Shown: positions 1 to 8,579 of the stretch, in pieces
Layout: each line of letters opens with the position of its first letter
How positions within the stretch are numbered: position 1 is the stretch's first letter
DNA from: a virus
Direction: 5' to 3' (one strand)
DNA length: 34,689 bases
IMG/VR virus record: IMGVR_UViG_3300020214_002260
Location: 1 to 34,689 of that record
The notes under the pieces: generated by a model
Seen by the model: the letters and a program-made list of their open reading frames with translations, nothing else
What the model was told of the DNA's origin: nothing
Database searches by the model: none
Translations under genes and position numbers: made by a program

Positions 1-343
1 CATCTGCCAACCGTTTAAATAAGGTTTTGGGGGCGTCCACGTTTGCACGAATGATTCCATCACGATCTTTATCCATCGTGTCATTGTTGGCTGCTTGGTG
101 GAAGCATATGTCTATACAACCTAATTCGTCCCAATTGATCTCGTTTAGATTAAGTTGTAAAAATTTATGATACTTCGTATTTTGTTCCGTCTGGGTTCCA
201 GTTATAATAACTTCGTATCCAGCCTCGTATAAAGCTGAGGCTAGATGAGAGCCAATAAAACCAGTTCCACCAGTGACCAGAACTCGTCTGGGGGCATCAA
301 GTAGAGGCAGTGGTTTTGGCGGTTGTAAATATGCAGCAATCAT
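1..343 (-). CDS. NAD-dependent epimerase/dehydratase (SDR), N-terminal part
   Basis: The gene runs off the left edge, so only the first ~114 residues are visible. Near residue 20 there is a clear Rossmann dinucleotide-binding motif, TGGTGFIGSHL, and near residue 75 the segment CFHQAANNDT, which sits where extended SDRs such as heptose or hexose epimerases carry FHxAA. The family interconverts NDP-sugars using bound NAD(P). It looks closer to the HldD/GalE group than to classical short SDRs, but the YxxxK catalytic motif lies outside the window, so the substrate is open. It points away from the following plus-strand genes and may belong to the same sugar theme as the epimerase at 8580. Confidence 0.8.
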   Translation of the reverse strand, partial: MIAAYLQPPKPLPLLDAPRRVLVTGGTGFIGSHLASALYEAGYEVIITGTQTEQNTKYHKFLQLNLNEINWDELGCIDICFHQAANNDTMDKDRDGIIRANVDAPKTLFKRLAD

Positions 344-367
344 TTATTTGCTTTCAAGGAGTTGACT

Positions 368-508
368 ATGATCCTCTGGGAACAAGAAAAAATAATTCTA
401 AAGGTAATAGAGTGGGCACACCGAAAAAATATCCCTGTTGAAGAACTTACCAAAGACGAAATCCTTTTAGCACTACGGGCTTACCTCCGTGATCCTTCCC
501 ACTCTTGA
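368..508 (+). CDS. small hypothetical protein, 46 aa
   Basis: A 46-residue reading frame starting at ATG 368 with a strong AAGGAG about seven bases upstream, ending nine bases before the next gene. The product is charged and predicted helical (begins MILWEQEKII, contains VEELTKDEILLALRAYL), resembling a small helical adaptor or DNA-binding fragment. No family is recognised. The good ribosome site and the spacing to the Prim-Pol gene argue that it is translated as the first gene of that unit. Confidence 0.6.
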   Translation: MILWEQEKIILKVIEWAHRKNIPVEELTKDEILLALRAYLRDPSHS

Positions 509-517
509 GGGGCGAAA

Positions 518-1240
518 ATGCTGAAATATTTCGATGGGTATGTCAATTTTGGCTTGAAGCCAATTGCCCTGTATTTGCATTCCAAGAAACCTGTCTCCGA
601 CAAATGGAACGAAGATTGGACTCTAGAAAGATGGCGTAGTTACTTTGAATCTGACGAGCAAAAGTACAACATGGGAATTCTTCTCGGTAACGTTATAGAC
701 GTGGAAGCCGACGATGAAGAATCCAATCGTTTATTGGAGAGTTTGCTGGGCGATACGCCACATCCGGTTTATTCGAGCGCCCGATCTGTCCACCATTTAT
801 TTTTGACGCCCGATCCGACTCTCACATTCCAGAAGATACAGGGAATTGAATTTCGTGGCAATAGAGTTTGTTCGGTCCTACCGCCATCTATTCATGAAAC
901 CGGCGTCAAATATAGGTTTCTTAAAACCAGCGAATTTGTTTTGAATCCTTTGCCGGATGATTTGCTGGATTTCTATTGGGAAAATAAAAAGAAAGAAGAA
1001 CCAGCAAAATTCGTCGCTAAAAAGCCCGAATTAAAATCGGGGCACAAAAGGACAACCTGCAAAATATGTGGACAGAAGAAATTTATCCACAAAAAAAGGC
1101 TCATACTTGAAGTAAAAGCCTTTGCGAAATACAAACTTTGTTGGATGTGCCACAATTGTCGAGAACTTCGTGGCATGAACGTTCGTGACTATTGCCGAGA
1201 AGTTAGGAAGGATTTGAAAAAGGCAAAATATTGCTATTGA
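518..1240 (+). CDS. Prim-Pol (bifunctional primase/polymerase N-terminal) domain protein
   Basis: 240 residues. Residues ~1-155 match the archaeo-eukaryotic-type Prim-Pol fold (PF09250-like): an acidic metal-binding patch (VIDVEADDEES, ~60-70), the SxxH-type motif SSARSVHHLF (~86-95) and a third motif with GIEFRG and VLPPSIHETGVKY (~109-131). The tail is basic and carries CxxC-type knuckles (CKICGQ, CWMCHNC) that could bind zinc and DNA. The family makes primers or short DNA strands in plasmid and phage replication. No helicase domain is fused, so a separate phage helicase is expected elsewhere. The start has AGGGG five bases upstream. The 3' end overlaps the convergent hydrolase gene by 38 bases. 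Confidence 0.8.
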   Translation: MLKYFDGYVNFGLKPIALYLHSKKPVSDKWNEDWTLERWRSYFESDEQKYNMGILLGNVIDVEADDEESNRLLESLLGDTPHPVYSSARSVHHLFLTPDPTLTFQKIQGIEFRGNRVCSVLPPSIHETGVKYRFLKTSEFVLNPLPDDLLDFYWENKKKEEPAKFVAKKPELKSGHKRTTCKICGQKKFIHKKRLILEVKAFAKYKLCWMCHNCRELRGMNVRDYCREVRKDLKKAKYCY

Positions 1241-1832
1241 TAAATTTTGTGGCGACTTCTAAATCTTTTTTGGAAATTGAGTGTTTGCCCTCATATTCTG
1301 TTTCGATTACGAATTTATAGCCCTTGTTTTTTAAGCATTCGCACATGGGAAGAAATCTTTCTTCCCACTCAAAACAATCGTCGTCTCGATTGTGAATTAA
1401 AAGAATGGGCGTATCATTTTTGCTTGTCGGGAATTTGTCCGTGCGAAGGATCGCACCGGCATGTACAACAATAGAACGAAAAGACTTTTTATTGTGAGCG
1501 TTTAATTCTAGTGCCATTACCCCACCCGCAGAAAATCCTGCAAGCGATGTGTTTCTTTTTTCTACTCTGACCTTGGACATAACCCTTTTTACTATTTTGT
1601 GCAAATAAGGCAAACTGTCCTTTATTCCCGAAACAGCCGACACTTGATCGTTGGCCCCATTAGGCAAAGGATACCACTGGCCTTGTTCTGGTTGGATTGC
1701 AACCAAATTGCAATCTAATTCTGCGTGGGCATAGACACCCAGAAGCTCATGGGCGTATTGGCTTCTGCCTGTGAGTAGACAAACGAGTTTGTCTGAATTA
1801 TCTCTCAAGATTGCTTCAATCACAAATCTCAT
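1203..1832 (-). CDS. alpha/beta-hydrolase, carboxylesterase/phospholipase-like
   Basis: 209 residues from ATG 1832, chosen because it overlaps the amidoligase stop as ATGA, indicating translational coupling; an in-frame ATG exists three codons earlier. The nucleophile elbow is GFSAGG. A likely acid lies in HNRDDDCF, and a catalytic His in GKHSIS near the C-terminus. Length and motif order fit the YpfH/carboxylesterase-phospholipase branch of serine hydrolases. The substrate is unknown. Its tight coupling to an amidoligase suggests the two act on the same small molecule or peptide bond, for example one forming and the other cleaving or trimming it; that link is inference. Confidence 0.75.
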   Translation of the reverse strand: MRFVIEAILRDNSDKLVCLLTGRSQYAHELLGVYAHAELDCNLVAIQPEQGQWYPLPNGANDQVSAVSGIKDSLPYLHKIVKRVMSKVRVEKRNTSLAGFSAGGVMALELNAHNKKSFRSIVVHAGAILRTDKFPTSKNDTPILLIHNRDDDCFEWEERFLPMCECLKNKGYKFVIETEYEGKHSISKKDLEVATKFINSNILPFSNPS

Positions 1833-2740
1833 AAATCCCAATCCCTATAAAGATCAAAGCTTCTATTCTGGAAGTCTTCTATTCTTTCAATAATATGTCT
1901 TGGCATGTGGTTTTCTACAATCAGCATAAACATGCCAGCGAGCTTCTCGTCGCATGTATTGATGCATTTTTGAAGCATATCTTTGTTATAACCAAAACAC
2001 CGATGAGCCAATGTAGGATCATCTTCATCGAGTAGATTTTCGTCAACGCACCAATATTTTTCATGCAGACGATTTTCAACGAATTTCAGAGTGAATCCGC
2101 AAATATCATAGACCAACTCAACCAAAGCGGGACTCGCCAGCCAGTAATTGCTCAGCGGACGATATTCCAGCCCGTGATCGGGAACTCTATGTGTTCCAGC
2201 ATGGCCATAAATTTCTCTTCTGGCTCTAGCCGTTTTGTCTCTATCCATAAGGACAGAGGGAATACCCAGAAATAGATCAAGCATTCTGACCACATTCAAG
2301 ATTTGTAGTCCGTTTTCAAGCACGGGGTTCTGTCCCAAATGAATGTGACCACCAGCAGTGCGAAATCCCGTCGTGGTGATAACTTCTTTGGGTGGAAGGA
2401 TTTGCTCAAGTGTATACACGGACCATTCCGGCATACAACCAGCAGTTCTGGCATCCTTATCTTTAAGTTCGCTATCTGGAAAATCGTGAGCAGATTGCAA
2501 CACAAGTTTGTATGGTTCAACTGTTTCAGAAAGTAATCTGATGCAGTTGCCAATATTTTCTACCGCTTCTGCTTTCGATGAAGCAGGTTTAACTTGCGCT
2601 TCTGCAAGTACATTGTCGTAATAGAAAGTACATCCATCTTTACGGATGGGGCTTTCTTTTTTTGGTAGAACCGGAATCGCACTTTTGAATTTTCCTTTTT
2701 GGAAAAGGAAAAATTCTGGGTCAGAACCGAAAGTAAACAT
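1829..2740 (-). CDS. phiEco32-like COOH-NH2 ligase (amidoligase type 2)
   Basis: 303 residues, full length for the family. The start TFGSDPEFFL matches the family's N-terminal strand and acidic metal site. GGHIHLG lies near residue 133, and RREIYGHAGTHR plus GLEYRPLSNYWL follow near residues 172-200. These are the glutamine-synthetase-fold (GCS-like) amidoligase hallmarks described for phage phiEco32: two metal-binding acidic/His clusters and an Arg for phosphoryl transfer. Such enzymes join a carboxylate to an amine using ATP. The phage substrate is not known; peptide tagging of a protein or synthesis of a small conjugate have been proposed for the family. It is the middle gene of a three-gene minus operon. 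Confidence 0.88.
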   Translation of the reverse strand: MFTFGSDPEFFLFQKGKFKSAIPVLPKKESPIRKDGCTFYYDNVLAEAQVKPASSKAEAVENIGNCIRLLSETVEPYKLVLQSAHDFPDSELKDKDARTAGCMPEWSVYTLEQILPPKEVITTTGFRTAGGHIHLGQNPVLENGLQILNVVRMLDLFLGIPSVLMDRDKTARARREIYGHAGTHRVPDHGLEYRPLSNYWLASPALVELVYDICGFTLKFVENRLHEKYWCVDENLLDEDDPTLAHRCFGYNKDMLQKCINTCDEKLAGMFMLIVENHMPRHIIERIEDFQNRSFDLYRDWDL

Positions 2741-2750
2741 GGTTATCCCC

Positions 2751-3530
2751 TTATTTTAAATAATGCCAATAAGGAACAGCCACCGACCTTCCTTTTGCCT
2801 TATCTTGCATATCGGCTGAAAAGCCGGTGATTCCCAATTGATTGTGGATTACATCAATGTGTAAGTAGTTCGGATAGTTTTCTTTTATGCTGCGAAAGAA
2901 TATTCTTCTATCACCTATCCGAAGGATTTTTTCGATTCCGGGTTTGGCATGTTTTAGCCAAAGTGCATCTTTCTTCTGATACGATTTTATGTCGCCGTTA
3001 ATTACGTCGTCTATCGTTTTCTCGAAGCTGACGCCGACCGTATGCACACAACCGACTCTAATTAAAAGGCTGTAGAAGGAAAGCATTGGCGGGGAGTTTA
3101 GCCAACGCTTGCTACCTTCAAATAACCATACGCCGCTTTTTCTGAAATTTTCTGGTGGAAGCCAACATTCTCTGAGGATGCTCTTTTTGATCCCCAACCG
3201 TTCTTCTACTTGATTGACCAAATCCAAAGAATTTGGAATTTTTTTTCTGAATTTTGAATCGTTGGCATTAGCAACCAACAACCGAATCTTGTCCATGCAT
3301 GGTTGCGGGTCTGTGTATGGACTATATTTAAATTGGTAAATGTCGATCCATTTTTCGTGTAAACACGCATAAATCATATCTTGCAAGAAGTCTTTGCACC
3401 AAATAAATTGGTTGCATTGCTCATTATCCGCCGATAAAAAGGCAAATTCCATTCCTTTACTGTAGATTTGATAAATCTCAGCACGGGTATTTTTTTTCCA
3501 ATTGATGTACCTTTTATACCCTTCGCTCAT
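2751..3530 (-). CDS. conserved phage-type protein of unknown function, 259 aa
   Basis: I do not recognise a family. The start at ATG 3530 is chosen because GGGAGA lies about seven bases upstream; the frame is open a little further 5' without a comparable ribosome site. The protein is soluble, Trp/Tyr-rich, with SEGYKRYINWKKNTR at the N-terminus and no signal peptide or membrane segment. It is the first gene of a minus-strand operon with the amidoligase ten bases downstream, so it may supply a substrate or partner to it. It diverges from the HTH gene at 3611. Confidence 0.65.
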   Translation of the reverse strand: MSEGYKRYINWKKNTRAEIYQIYSKGMEFAFLSADNEQCNQFIWCKDFLQDMIYACLHEKWIDIYQFKYSPYTDPQPCMDKIRLLVANANDSKFRKKIPNSLDLVNQVEERLGIKKSILRECWLPPENFRKSGVWLFEGSKRWLNSPPMLSFYSLLIRVGCVHTVGVSFEKTIDDVINGDIKSYQKKDALWLKHAKPGIEKILRIGDRRIFFRSIKENYPNYLHIDVIHNQLGITGFSADMQDKAKGRSVAVPYWHYLK

Positions 3531-3610
3531 GGCTTTCTCCCGCTTTTTGTATTCTAGGCAAAAATTGCCATCGAACAAGACTTTTTCGTGTCAAAAAGAT
3601 AAATATTCAC

Positions 3611-3895
3611 ATGGACGGCTTCAAGAGATATATTGATTCTAATCCGGTTGACACCCAGATTATTCATCTTTATTTAAATCGGAACGATATTTCCGTGGGC
3701 AAAATTGCCCGACTTTTCGAGCGATCTGAAGCCGATATTTATCGGGTTCTCCACGCTCACGATATTGCCCCCAATCGCTTGAAGGTAAATCATCAGAAAG
3801 TGAAAAGCCTTTCTCAATTAGGATGGGATATTCAGGAAATTGCTCGATTCACTGGATACACTCCTCGGAATATTCGATATATTTTAGCAAAGTAG
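3611..3895 (+). CDS. small tandem helix-turn-helix DNA-binding protein
   Basis: 94 residues with two similar HTH-like units: KIARLFERSEADIYRVLHAH (~31-50) and EIARFTGYTPRNIRYIL (~77-93). Both have the spacing of resolvase/sigma-region-4-type helix-turn-helix repeats. It is probably a regulator acting on phage DNA. The sequence GATAAATA lies at 3598-3605, just upstream of the ATG at 3611, and resembles the T4 late-promoter core. It leads the unit that continues into the structural protein gene seven bases downstream. Confidence 0.6.
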   Translation: MDGFKRYIDSNPVDTQIIHLYLNRNDISVGKIARLFERSEADIYRVLHAHDIAPNRLKVNHQKVKSLSQLGWDIQEIARFTGYTPRNIRYILAK

Positions 3896-3902
3896 GCAAA
3901 TT

Positions 3903-4760
3903 ATGGCACTTACTGCAAATGATGTACGATTTTTCTTTTCTGGTGGTTTAACGAATAACGACCCGGATGCTTCTCTGGGTGGGGATATTTCCGCCTTTGG
4001 GCTTACCAATAACAACAATAAGAGGCTTTTTTCAAACTTATCTACTGATGAAGCGGAAATTGGCAAGACAGATTATCGTTGCATATATGTTAACAATTTA
4101 AGCGAAGAGGAAACAGCGATATTGTTTGAGGCCGGATTTTTCTTGGAGAATCAAGTTGAAGGTGGCGGAACAGTAACTGTTGGCACAATCATTAACAACG
4201 AGCGTCAGGACGTAGTTGTGACTAAAGGCACGCTTGTATCTGGGGGAAATTTTGTACTTAGATATTACAACCTTCTTACCGAAGAATGGACGAACTTCCA
4301 AGTTGATTGGGACGCTAATTTGAATGATTGGGGAAATAATTTTGAGATTGCAATTAGGGGTTTGAGTGGGCTTGAGAATGTTACGGTAACTCCAAGTTCT
4401 AGTGGATCAAATGTTACATTCAAGATAGACTTTTTGGGCAATGCTGAATTTCGTTATCACGAATCAATTGAATTGGTATCTTTCACAACAGATTTTGACG
4501 ATGTTGACGCTGTAGTTACACCTGTTAAGGTTAACTCAGGCGGGCCTATCATGCTTATAGCGGATGAAATTAGTTCAGATGTAGTGCCACCTGCCAATAT
4601 TTATTTTACAAATCCTACTATTACTAATCCGATAGATGTTTCGGATTTGAAACCCGGAGAATTTTTCCCAATTTGGATCAAACGTGTTGTCCCTTCTTTA
4701 TCTGGTTCAATAGAGAACGACGGTTTCCGACTAAGACTTCGGGGCGAAATAGCTTCTTAA
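3903..4760 (+). CDS. phage virion structural protein
   Basis: 285 residues, beta-rich and acidic, beginning with a pattern I associate with tailed-phage structural proteins (FFFSGGLTNNDPDASLGG, then a conserved DYRCIYVNNLS near residue 60). No enzymatic motif, signal peptide or coiled coil. The many short Gly/Asn/Thr segments suggest a tail, baseplate or adhesin-associated protein with jelly-roll-like domains. The exact position in the virion cannot be told from sequence. It is co-directional and nearly contiguous with the genes on both sides. Confidence 0.6.
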   Translation: MALTANDVRFFFSGGLTNNDPDASLGGDISAFGLTNNNNKRLFSNLSTDEAEIGKTDYRCIYVNNLSEEETAILFEAGFFLENQVEGGGTVTVGTIINNERQDVVVTKGTLVSGGNFVLRYYNLLTEEWTNFQVDWDANLNDWGNNFEIAIRGLSGLENVTVTPSSSGSNVTFKIDFLGNAEFRYHESIELVSFTTDFDDVDAVVTPVKVNSGGPIMLIADEISSDVVPPANIYFTNPTITNPIDVSDLKPGEFFPIWIKRVVPSLSGSIENDGFRLRLRGEIAS

Positions 4761-4772
4761 ATGGAGAAAAAA

Positions 4773-5381
4773 ATGAAAACTTTAGCTTTAGGAATCATTC
4801 TCGCAGTATGTGGATTTTTTGCATTTTACGGAATGCAAGGCGTGCAAGGCGTGCAAGGCGTTTATTCGCAACCTGTCGAAGAACCATCTCCTACACTTGA
4901 AGACTATGAAAAATTCCTGACCAAGACGGAGAATATGGCCAAGAATTTCATGGTTTTTGATTCTTGGAAAGAAATGTCTTTCAAACACAAAATAACTGGC
5001 AAAGTTACCGAATGGAAAGACTTATCCGATTATGAGAAAACGATGTTTTGTTTGACAATAGCGGAACGCACCACAGCTTATTTTACAAAACTGGATACAT
5101 TCTGGCAGAATGAACTTAAAGAATTTGACGACCCAAACCACAAGTTGGTTCCCGTTCCAAGCCCTGCGAACGAAAAGCAGAAACCAGCCACCAAAGAAGA
5201 CGTTAAAAAATATATCGAGAAATTGACTTCTATCAGGAAGAATTTTGCATTAAAATATGAAAAATTTGCAGAAAAGTCCCTAAAAACATACGAGAAAGAA
5301 ATCCCCCAGCCAGAGTGGGAAAAAATGTTGAAGACTATGCGTGACTATCACGATAAACACAAACTTATAGAAAGACAATAA
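4773..5381 (+). CDS. exported or membrane-anchored protein, 202 aa
   Basis: ATG 4773 is preferred over the upstream ATG at 4761 because GGAG (within that upstream codon region) sits seven bases before it. The N-terminus MKTLALGIILAVCGFFAFYG is a signal peptide or single membrane anchor, followed by a short GVQ repeat (three ~9-bp tandem units at 4838-4861). The rest is a charged helical domain with many Lys/Glu and no recognised family. The stop overlaps the next start as TAATG. It is likely placed in the periplasm or on the outside of the membrane. Confidence 0.6.
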   Translation: MKTLALGIILAVCGFFAFYGMQGVQGVQGVYSQPVEEPSPTLEDYEKFLTKTENMAKNFMVFDSWKEMSFKHKITGKVTEWKDLSDYEKTMFCLTIAERTTAYFTKLDTFWQNELKEFDDPNHKLVPVPSPANEKQKPATKEDVKKYIEKLTSIRKNFALKYEKFAEKSLKTYEKEIPQPEWEKMLKTMRDYHDKHKLIERQ

Positions 5382-5893
5382 TGGATTACTGCCCCTTTAC
5401 AGGCACTCCCTGTTCTTTGCCCAAAGTATATCACGTCACTGATATTTTGGGCAAAGAAATTAAACAAATGCACTTATGCCAAAATTGTTTTCTGAACCAA
5501 TATAAAAGCAAAATATATGATGAAGTTATTTCTTTCATCAACTGTCTCATTACGGAAAAAGAGAGACTTCTTTCCAAGAAGTGTAAGTGTGGATGGGGTC
5601 TTGAAGATATTGCAAAATCTGGGCGTCTTGGATGCCCTGAGTGCTATGACACCTTCAAAGAAGAGTTGAGGCCGATGATTCACAGATGCCAAAATGGTGC
5701 AACACATCATGTTGGCAAGAGGCCATCAAATTATGAACAGCTTATTGAAGCAAAACAACAAAAATTAAACGTAGAAGAACAAATCCAGACTTTACGTCTC
5801 AAAATGGCCAAGGCAGTAGAAGTCGAAAATTACGAAGTGGCTGGCGTTCTTAAAAAGAAGATAGAAGAATTACAAGTCAAAATTAACCATTAA
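5381..5893 (+). CDS. McsA-like zinc-binding protein with UVR motif
   Basis: 170 residues. The layout matches the protein-arginine-kinase activator McsA: an N-terminal Cys pair (CPFTGTPC), a second zinc module CKCGWGLEDIAKSGRLGCPEC (~67-87), the segment HHVGKRP (~109-115), and a C-terminal UVR-type coiled coil (KAVEVENYEVAGVLKKKIEE, ~145-165). In Firmicutes McsA activates McsB, which phosphorylates arginines and marks proteins for ClpCP. Related UVR domains also contact ClpC and UvrA/UvrB. No McsB gene is in the window, so the phage protein may work on a host kinase or Clp machine. It overlaps the convergent subtilase gene by 11 bases. Confidence 0.72.
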   Translation: MDYCPFTGTPCSLPKVYHVTDILGKEIKQMHLCQNCFLNQYKSKIYDEVISFINCLITEKERLLSKKCKCGWGLEDIAKSGRLGCPECYDTFKEELRPMIHRCQNGATHHVGKRPSNYEQLIEAKQQKLNVEEQIQTLRLKMAKAVEVENYEVAGVLKKKIEELQVKINH

Positions 5894-8078
5894 GTCTGAC
5901 CCATTCTTCCATTTTTCTTGGGTCAATAATTCCAAATCCCTCGAAGAATTTTTTCCCGGCAAATTCTGGGTTGCTTGTACTAATTGTATTAGACCTGAAT
6001 ATTCTTCGGTAGTCTTCAGCAGTTTCTAGCTTGATGTTGAGTTTATTATTTCTTTTGTAAGATAGTACCAATACGGCTACGCCCGTCACAAATGGATTGG
6101 CCATGCTAGTTCCTGACAGGACTGCATACCAATTATCAGGAACTGTACTAAATATTTTTACGCCGGGAGCCAAGAAGTCTAAATCATCTCCCGTACAACT
6201 AAATTTTGCCCTATCAAAATTTTCATCAATGGCACCAATGCCGATAGTTTCTGGGTAATTGGCTGGATAAAAAATACTATGAGTTTTTCCAGCATTCCCG
6301 GCAGCACAAAATACAATCACACCATTTTTATTGGCATATTGAATTGCTTTTCTTACTTGTTGAATCGGCTTAGGTGACCCCAATGACATATTGATGAAAT
6401 CTACGCCTTGATCTGCTGCCCAACGAATGCCATCGGCAACCTGCAACAAGTTGCCAGCACCTTTATGATCCAATACTTTAATTGGAATTACTTTGCATTT
6501 TGGCGCAACACCAACCATGCCAATATCGTTGTTCTCGGCGCAAATGATCCCTGTGACGTGCGTGTTTGATACAAAATGGCCTTCAGCAATATAATTGTGG
6601 TATTTTTTAACTGTGAAATCATAAAAATATCCATCATAATATTCTACTCGTATAGATTTTATACGTCTTCCAGATCTTTTGTGTTTTGGAACTATATTAG
6701 ATCGAGCTTTTTTATTTGGGTGCGCCAAATGTTTTACTATCTCATCAGTTAGGGCAGCATGAGTGATTTTGTAGCATGGTGCTGTGCTTGTTATTTTTCT
6801 ATGTGTTCTACGATCAAAGCTAGGTTTTCCTAACGATGTAGAAATCCCCAATGAATTGAGTAGACAACACATTTCTTTCCCAAAAATGTAGGATGCTGTA
6901 GTTATTCTGTTTTTGGTGTTTGATTTAGAAATACATCCATCTCCATCTATTACTCCTGCAATAAAAGCAGATTGGACTTCTAGCTCCGCCATGCCTACCC
7001 ATTGAGGTAAATTTTGACTTAAGGATTTTTTCCCTTTCTGAATGCCCAAAGCAACGAGATATTCTTTGCCAATTCCATAAACTAAAATTCTTTGTCTTTC
7101 AATTTTGTAAGCCCAATTATACGCTTTAGCTATATCCCCCACTTTCACCAAAATTTCTGGCGTGATTGAAGTTATCTCGAATCTATCATTTGACACATGA
7201 CCATCAGTGACTGCAATTCCTGCCAAATAAGCCAGATTTGTGTCAACAGTTACTTCTGCTGATGTTAAATTCCAATTAGAATGTTTACATTTTTTGCATT
7301 TACTGGGAATATTGTTTATGACATATTTTGGTTGATGGCCGCAGTTAAAACATTTCCATTTTGGTTGCAAGTTAACTTTTTGAGTTGTTCCTAAATTGCC
7401 ACAAGATTCCCCACGACCAAAAATAAATAAGTCTCCTACGCCTACTTGGTCTGCTCTTTTCCTTACAATTTCATAAACATCATGATGTTTATTTTTTGTC
7501 AAGTAAACGGGATGCCACGGAGTAAGTAGGTATGTTGCTCCTCCTTCTAGCTCAATCCTTACTACCTTACCGCTTATTGGCAATTTTTGAACAGATTCAA
7601 TTTCGGCTATAGAAGTTTTTTGACTTTCTGTATCAAGGGCATATGTAAAAATGTTTTTAAGACGTTTTATAGAATATTTGCCTTCTGGTTTTATTTCTGT
7701 TAGTTCTTCCGAATCTATTGTCTCATAAAATTGTTGAATTTCTTGAATTCCAGCATAATTTGTATGAATCATACAATTGGGAGAAACACACCCATGCCCA
7801 TTATCGTCATCCGGGGGTTTTCTCGGATTAACGAAGTTTTTACCGGGCAAAAGATTGTTAACCAAGTCCGGGTGGTCTAAATCGCAACCTGAATCCAATA
7901 CGGCGATTTTGACCCCTTCCCCTTTGGAAAGTTTCCAAGCATTAGGAAGATTAAATGCAGTGATTCCCCATCCCGCTTTTTGTTCGGCATCTTGAATAGA
8001 AATAATCTCTTCTCTTACAAAGGGAAGCAACCCGCACTTATATTTTAAATTTTCTTTTTTATTTGCTTTCTTCGGCAT
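5883..8078 (-). CDS. subtilisin-like serine protease interrupted by an intein
   Basis: 731-residue precursor from ATG 8078, chosen because it is the first ATG that begins a plausible N-terminus; it overlaps the preceding gene. The catalytic Asp is in AVLDSGCDLDHPDL (D62) and the catalytic His in DDDNGHG (H95). The oxyanion Asn region is FCAAGNAG and the catalytic Ser is in LSGTSMANPF. A 409-residue intein sits between G96 and THVTG, splitting the HGTHV motif; splicing would leave a 322-residue peptidase, the normal size of a bare S8 catalytic domain. There is no signal peptide, so it probably acts in the infected cell or as a virion protein. An unspliced precursor should be inactive because the His motif is disrupted. 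Confidence 0.9.
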   Translation of the reverse strand: MPKKANKKENLKYKCGLLPFVREEIISIQDAEQKAGWGITAFNLPNAWKLSKGEGVKIAVLDSGCDLDHPDLVNNLLPGKNFVNPRKPPDDDNGHGCVSPNCMIHTNYAGIQEIQQFYETIDSEELTEIKPEGKYSIKRLKNIFTYALDTESQKTSIAEIESVQKLPISGKVVRIELEGGATYLLTPWHPVYLTKNKHHDVYEIVRKRADQVGVGDLFIFGRGESCGNLGTTQKVNLQPKWKCFNCGHQPKYVINNIPSKCKKCKHSNWNLTSAEVTVDTNLAYLAGIAVTDGHVSNDRFEITSITPEILVKVGDIAKAYNWAYKIERQRILVYGIGKEYLVALGIQKGKKSLSQNLPQWVGMAELEVQSAFIAGVIDGDGCISKSNTKNRITTASYIFGKEMCCLLNSLGISTSLGKPSFDRRTHRKITSTAPCYKITHAALTDEIVKHLAHPNKKARSNIVPKHKRSGRRIKSIRVEYYDGYFYDFTVKKYHNYIAEGHFVSNTHVTGIICAENNDIGMVGVAPKCKVIPIKVLDHKGAGNLLQVADGIRWAADQGVDFINMSLGSPKPIQQVRKAIQYANKNGVIVFCAAGNAGKTHSIFYPANYPETIGIGAIDENFDRAKFSCTGDDLDFLAPGVKIFSTVPDNWYAVLSGTSMANPFVTGVAVLVLSYKRNNKLNIKLETAEDYRRIFRSNTISTSNPEFAGKKFFEGFGIIDPRKMEEWVRLNG
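6564..7790 (-). mobile_element. intein with LAGLIDADG homing endonuclease (in subtilase)
   Basis: 409 residues, from Cys (CVSPNC) to Asn (HFVSN), followed by Thr as the +1 residue. Splicing block B is LLTPWHPVYL (TxxH at 90-93); block F is YDFTVKKYHNYIAEG. Two dodecapeptides, LAYLAGIAVTDG (~187-198) and SAFIAGVIDGDG (~274-285), identify a LAGLIDADG homing endonuclease. A CxxC-CxxC zinc ribbon (C147, C150, C165, C168) lies before it. The penultimate residue is Ser instead of the usual His, which may slow or alter Asn cyclisation. The element spreads by cutting intein-free subtilase alleles. Confidence 0.9.
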
Positions 8079-8487
8079 TTTCCATTTGCTCCATGTTCCA
8101 TATACCGGCATTGTATTTGGCAACAATAAAGTCGATAGCAATACCGATGACTATGAGGAACATCTCCTTGATAACTGGCGCAAAAGGTTTTAACCAGATT
8201 GGGAAAGCCTCGTAGATGACATGGTCGAATAGTTTTTCCAGAACCGACATTACGGCTGCTTTTTTGTCTTTTCCATCTGGGATCAAGTCTTCAACAAACT
8301 GAATAAGTTCATCAAGGGAGTTGATGATAAATGCAGCGCCTTTTACGAGACGTGTGCGAGCTATAAAGAGCCACCCCGTAGAGGTTTCTCCCTCGCTATC
8401 CCAGCGTGTTTTTAGATCATTTAGATAGTTTTCAAGATTTTTTAGAACATCCTGAATCTCGTCTGTAGATAATTGTCTTTTTTCCAT
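8059..8487 (-). CDS. small hypothetical protein, 142 aa, possibly membrane-associated
   Basis: ATG 8487 follows AAGGAG with about five bases spacing; the GTG two codons upstream overlaps that site and is less likely. The first half is charged and helical. Near the C-terminus FAPVIKEMFLIVIGIAIDFIVAKYNAG is a hydrophobic stretch long enough for one membrane-spanning helix. No family is recognised. The end overlaps the subtilase start by 20 bases, so the two are probably co-translated. Confidence 0.55.
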   Translation of the reverse strand: MEKRQLSTDEIQDVLKNLENYLNDLKTRWDSEGETSTGWLFIARTRLVKGAAFIINSLDELIQFVEDLIPDGKDKKAAVMSVLEKLFDHVIYEAFPIWLKPFAPVIKEMFLIVIGIAIDFIVAKYNAGIWNMEQMENAEESK

Positions 8488-8579
8488 AACCACTCCTTTA
8501 GATTACCTTATATAGCCTTCGACAAATCAAAACAAGCTAACTAATTTAGAGTGTCTTTTATGGCAAAGGGATTCAATAT

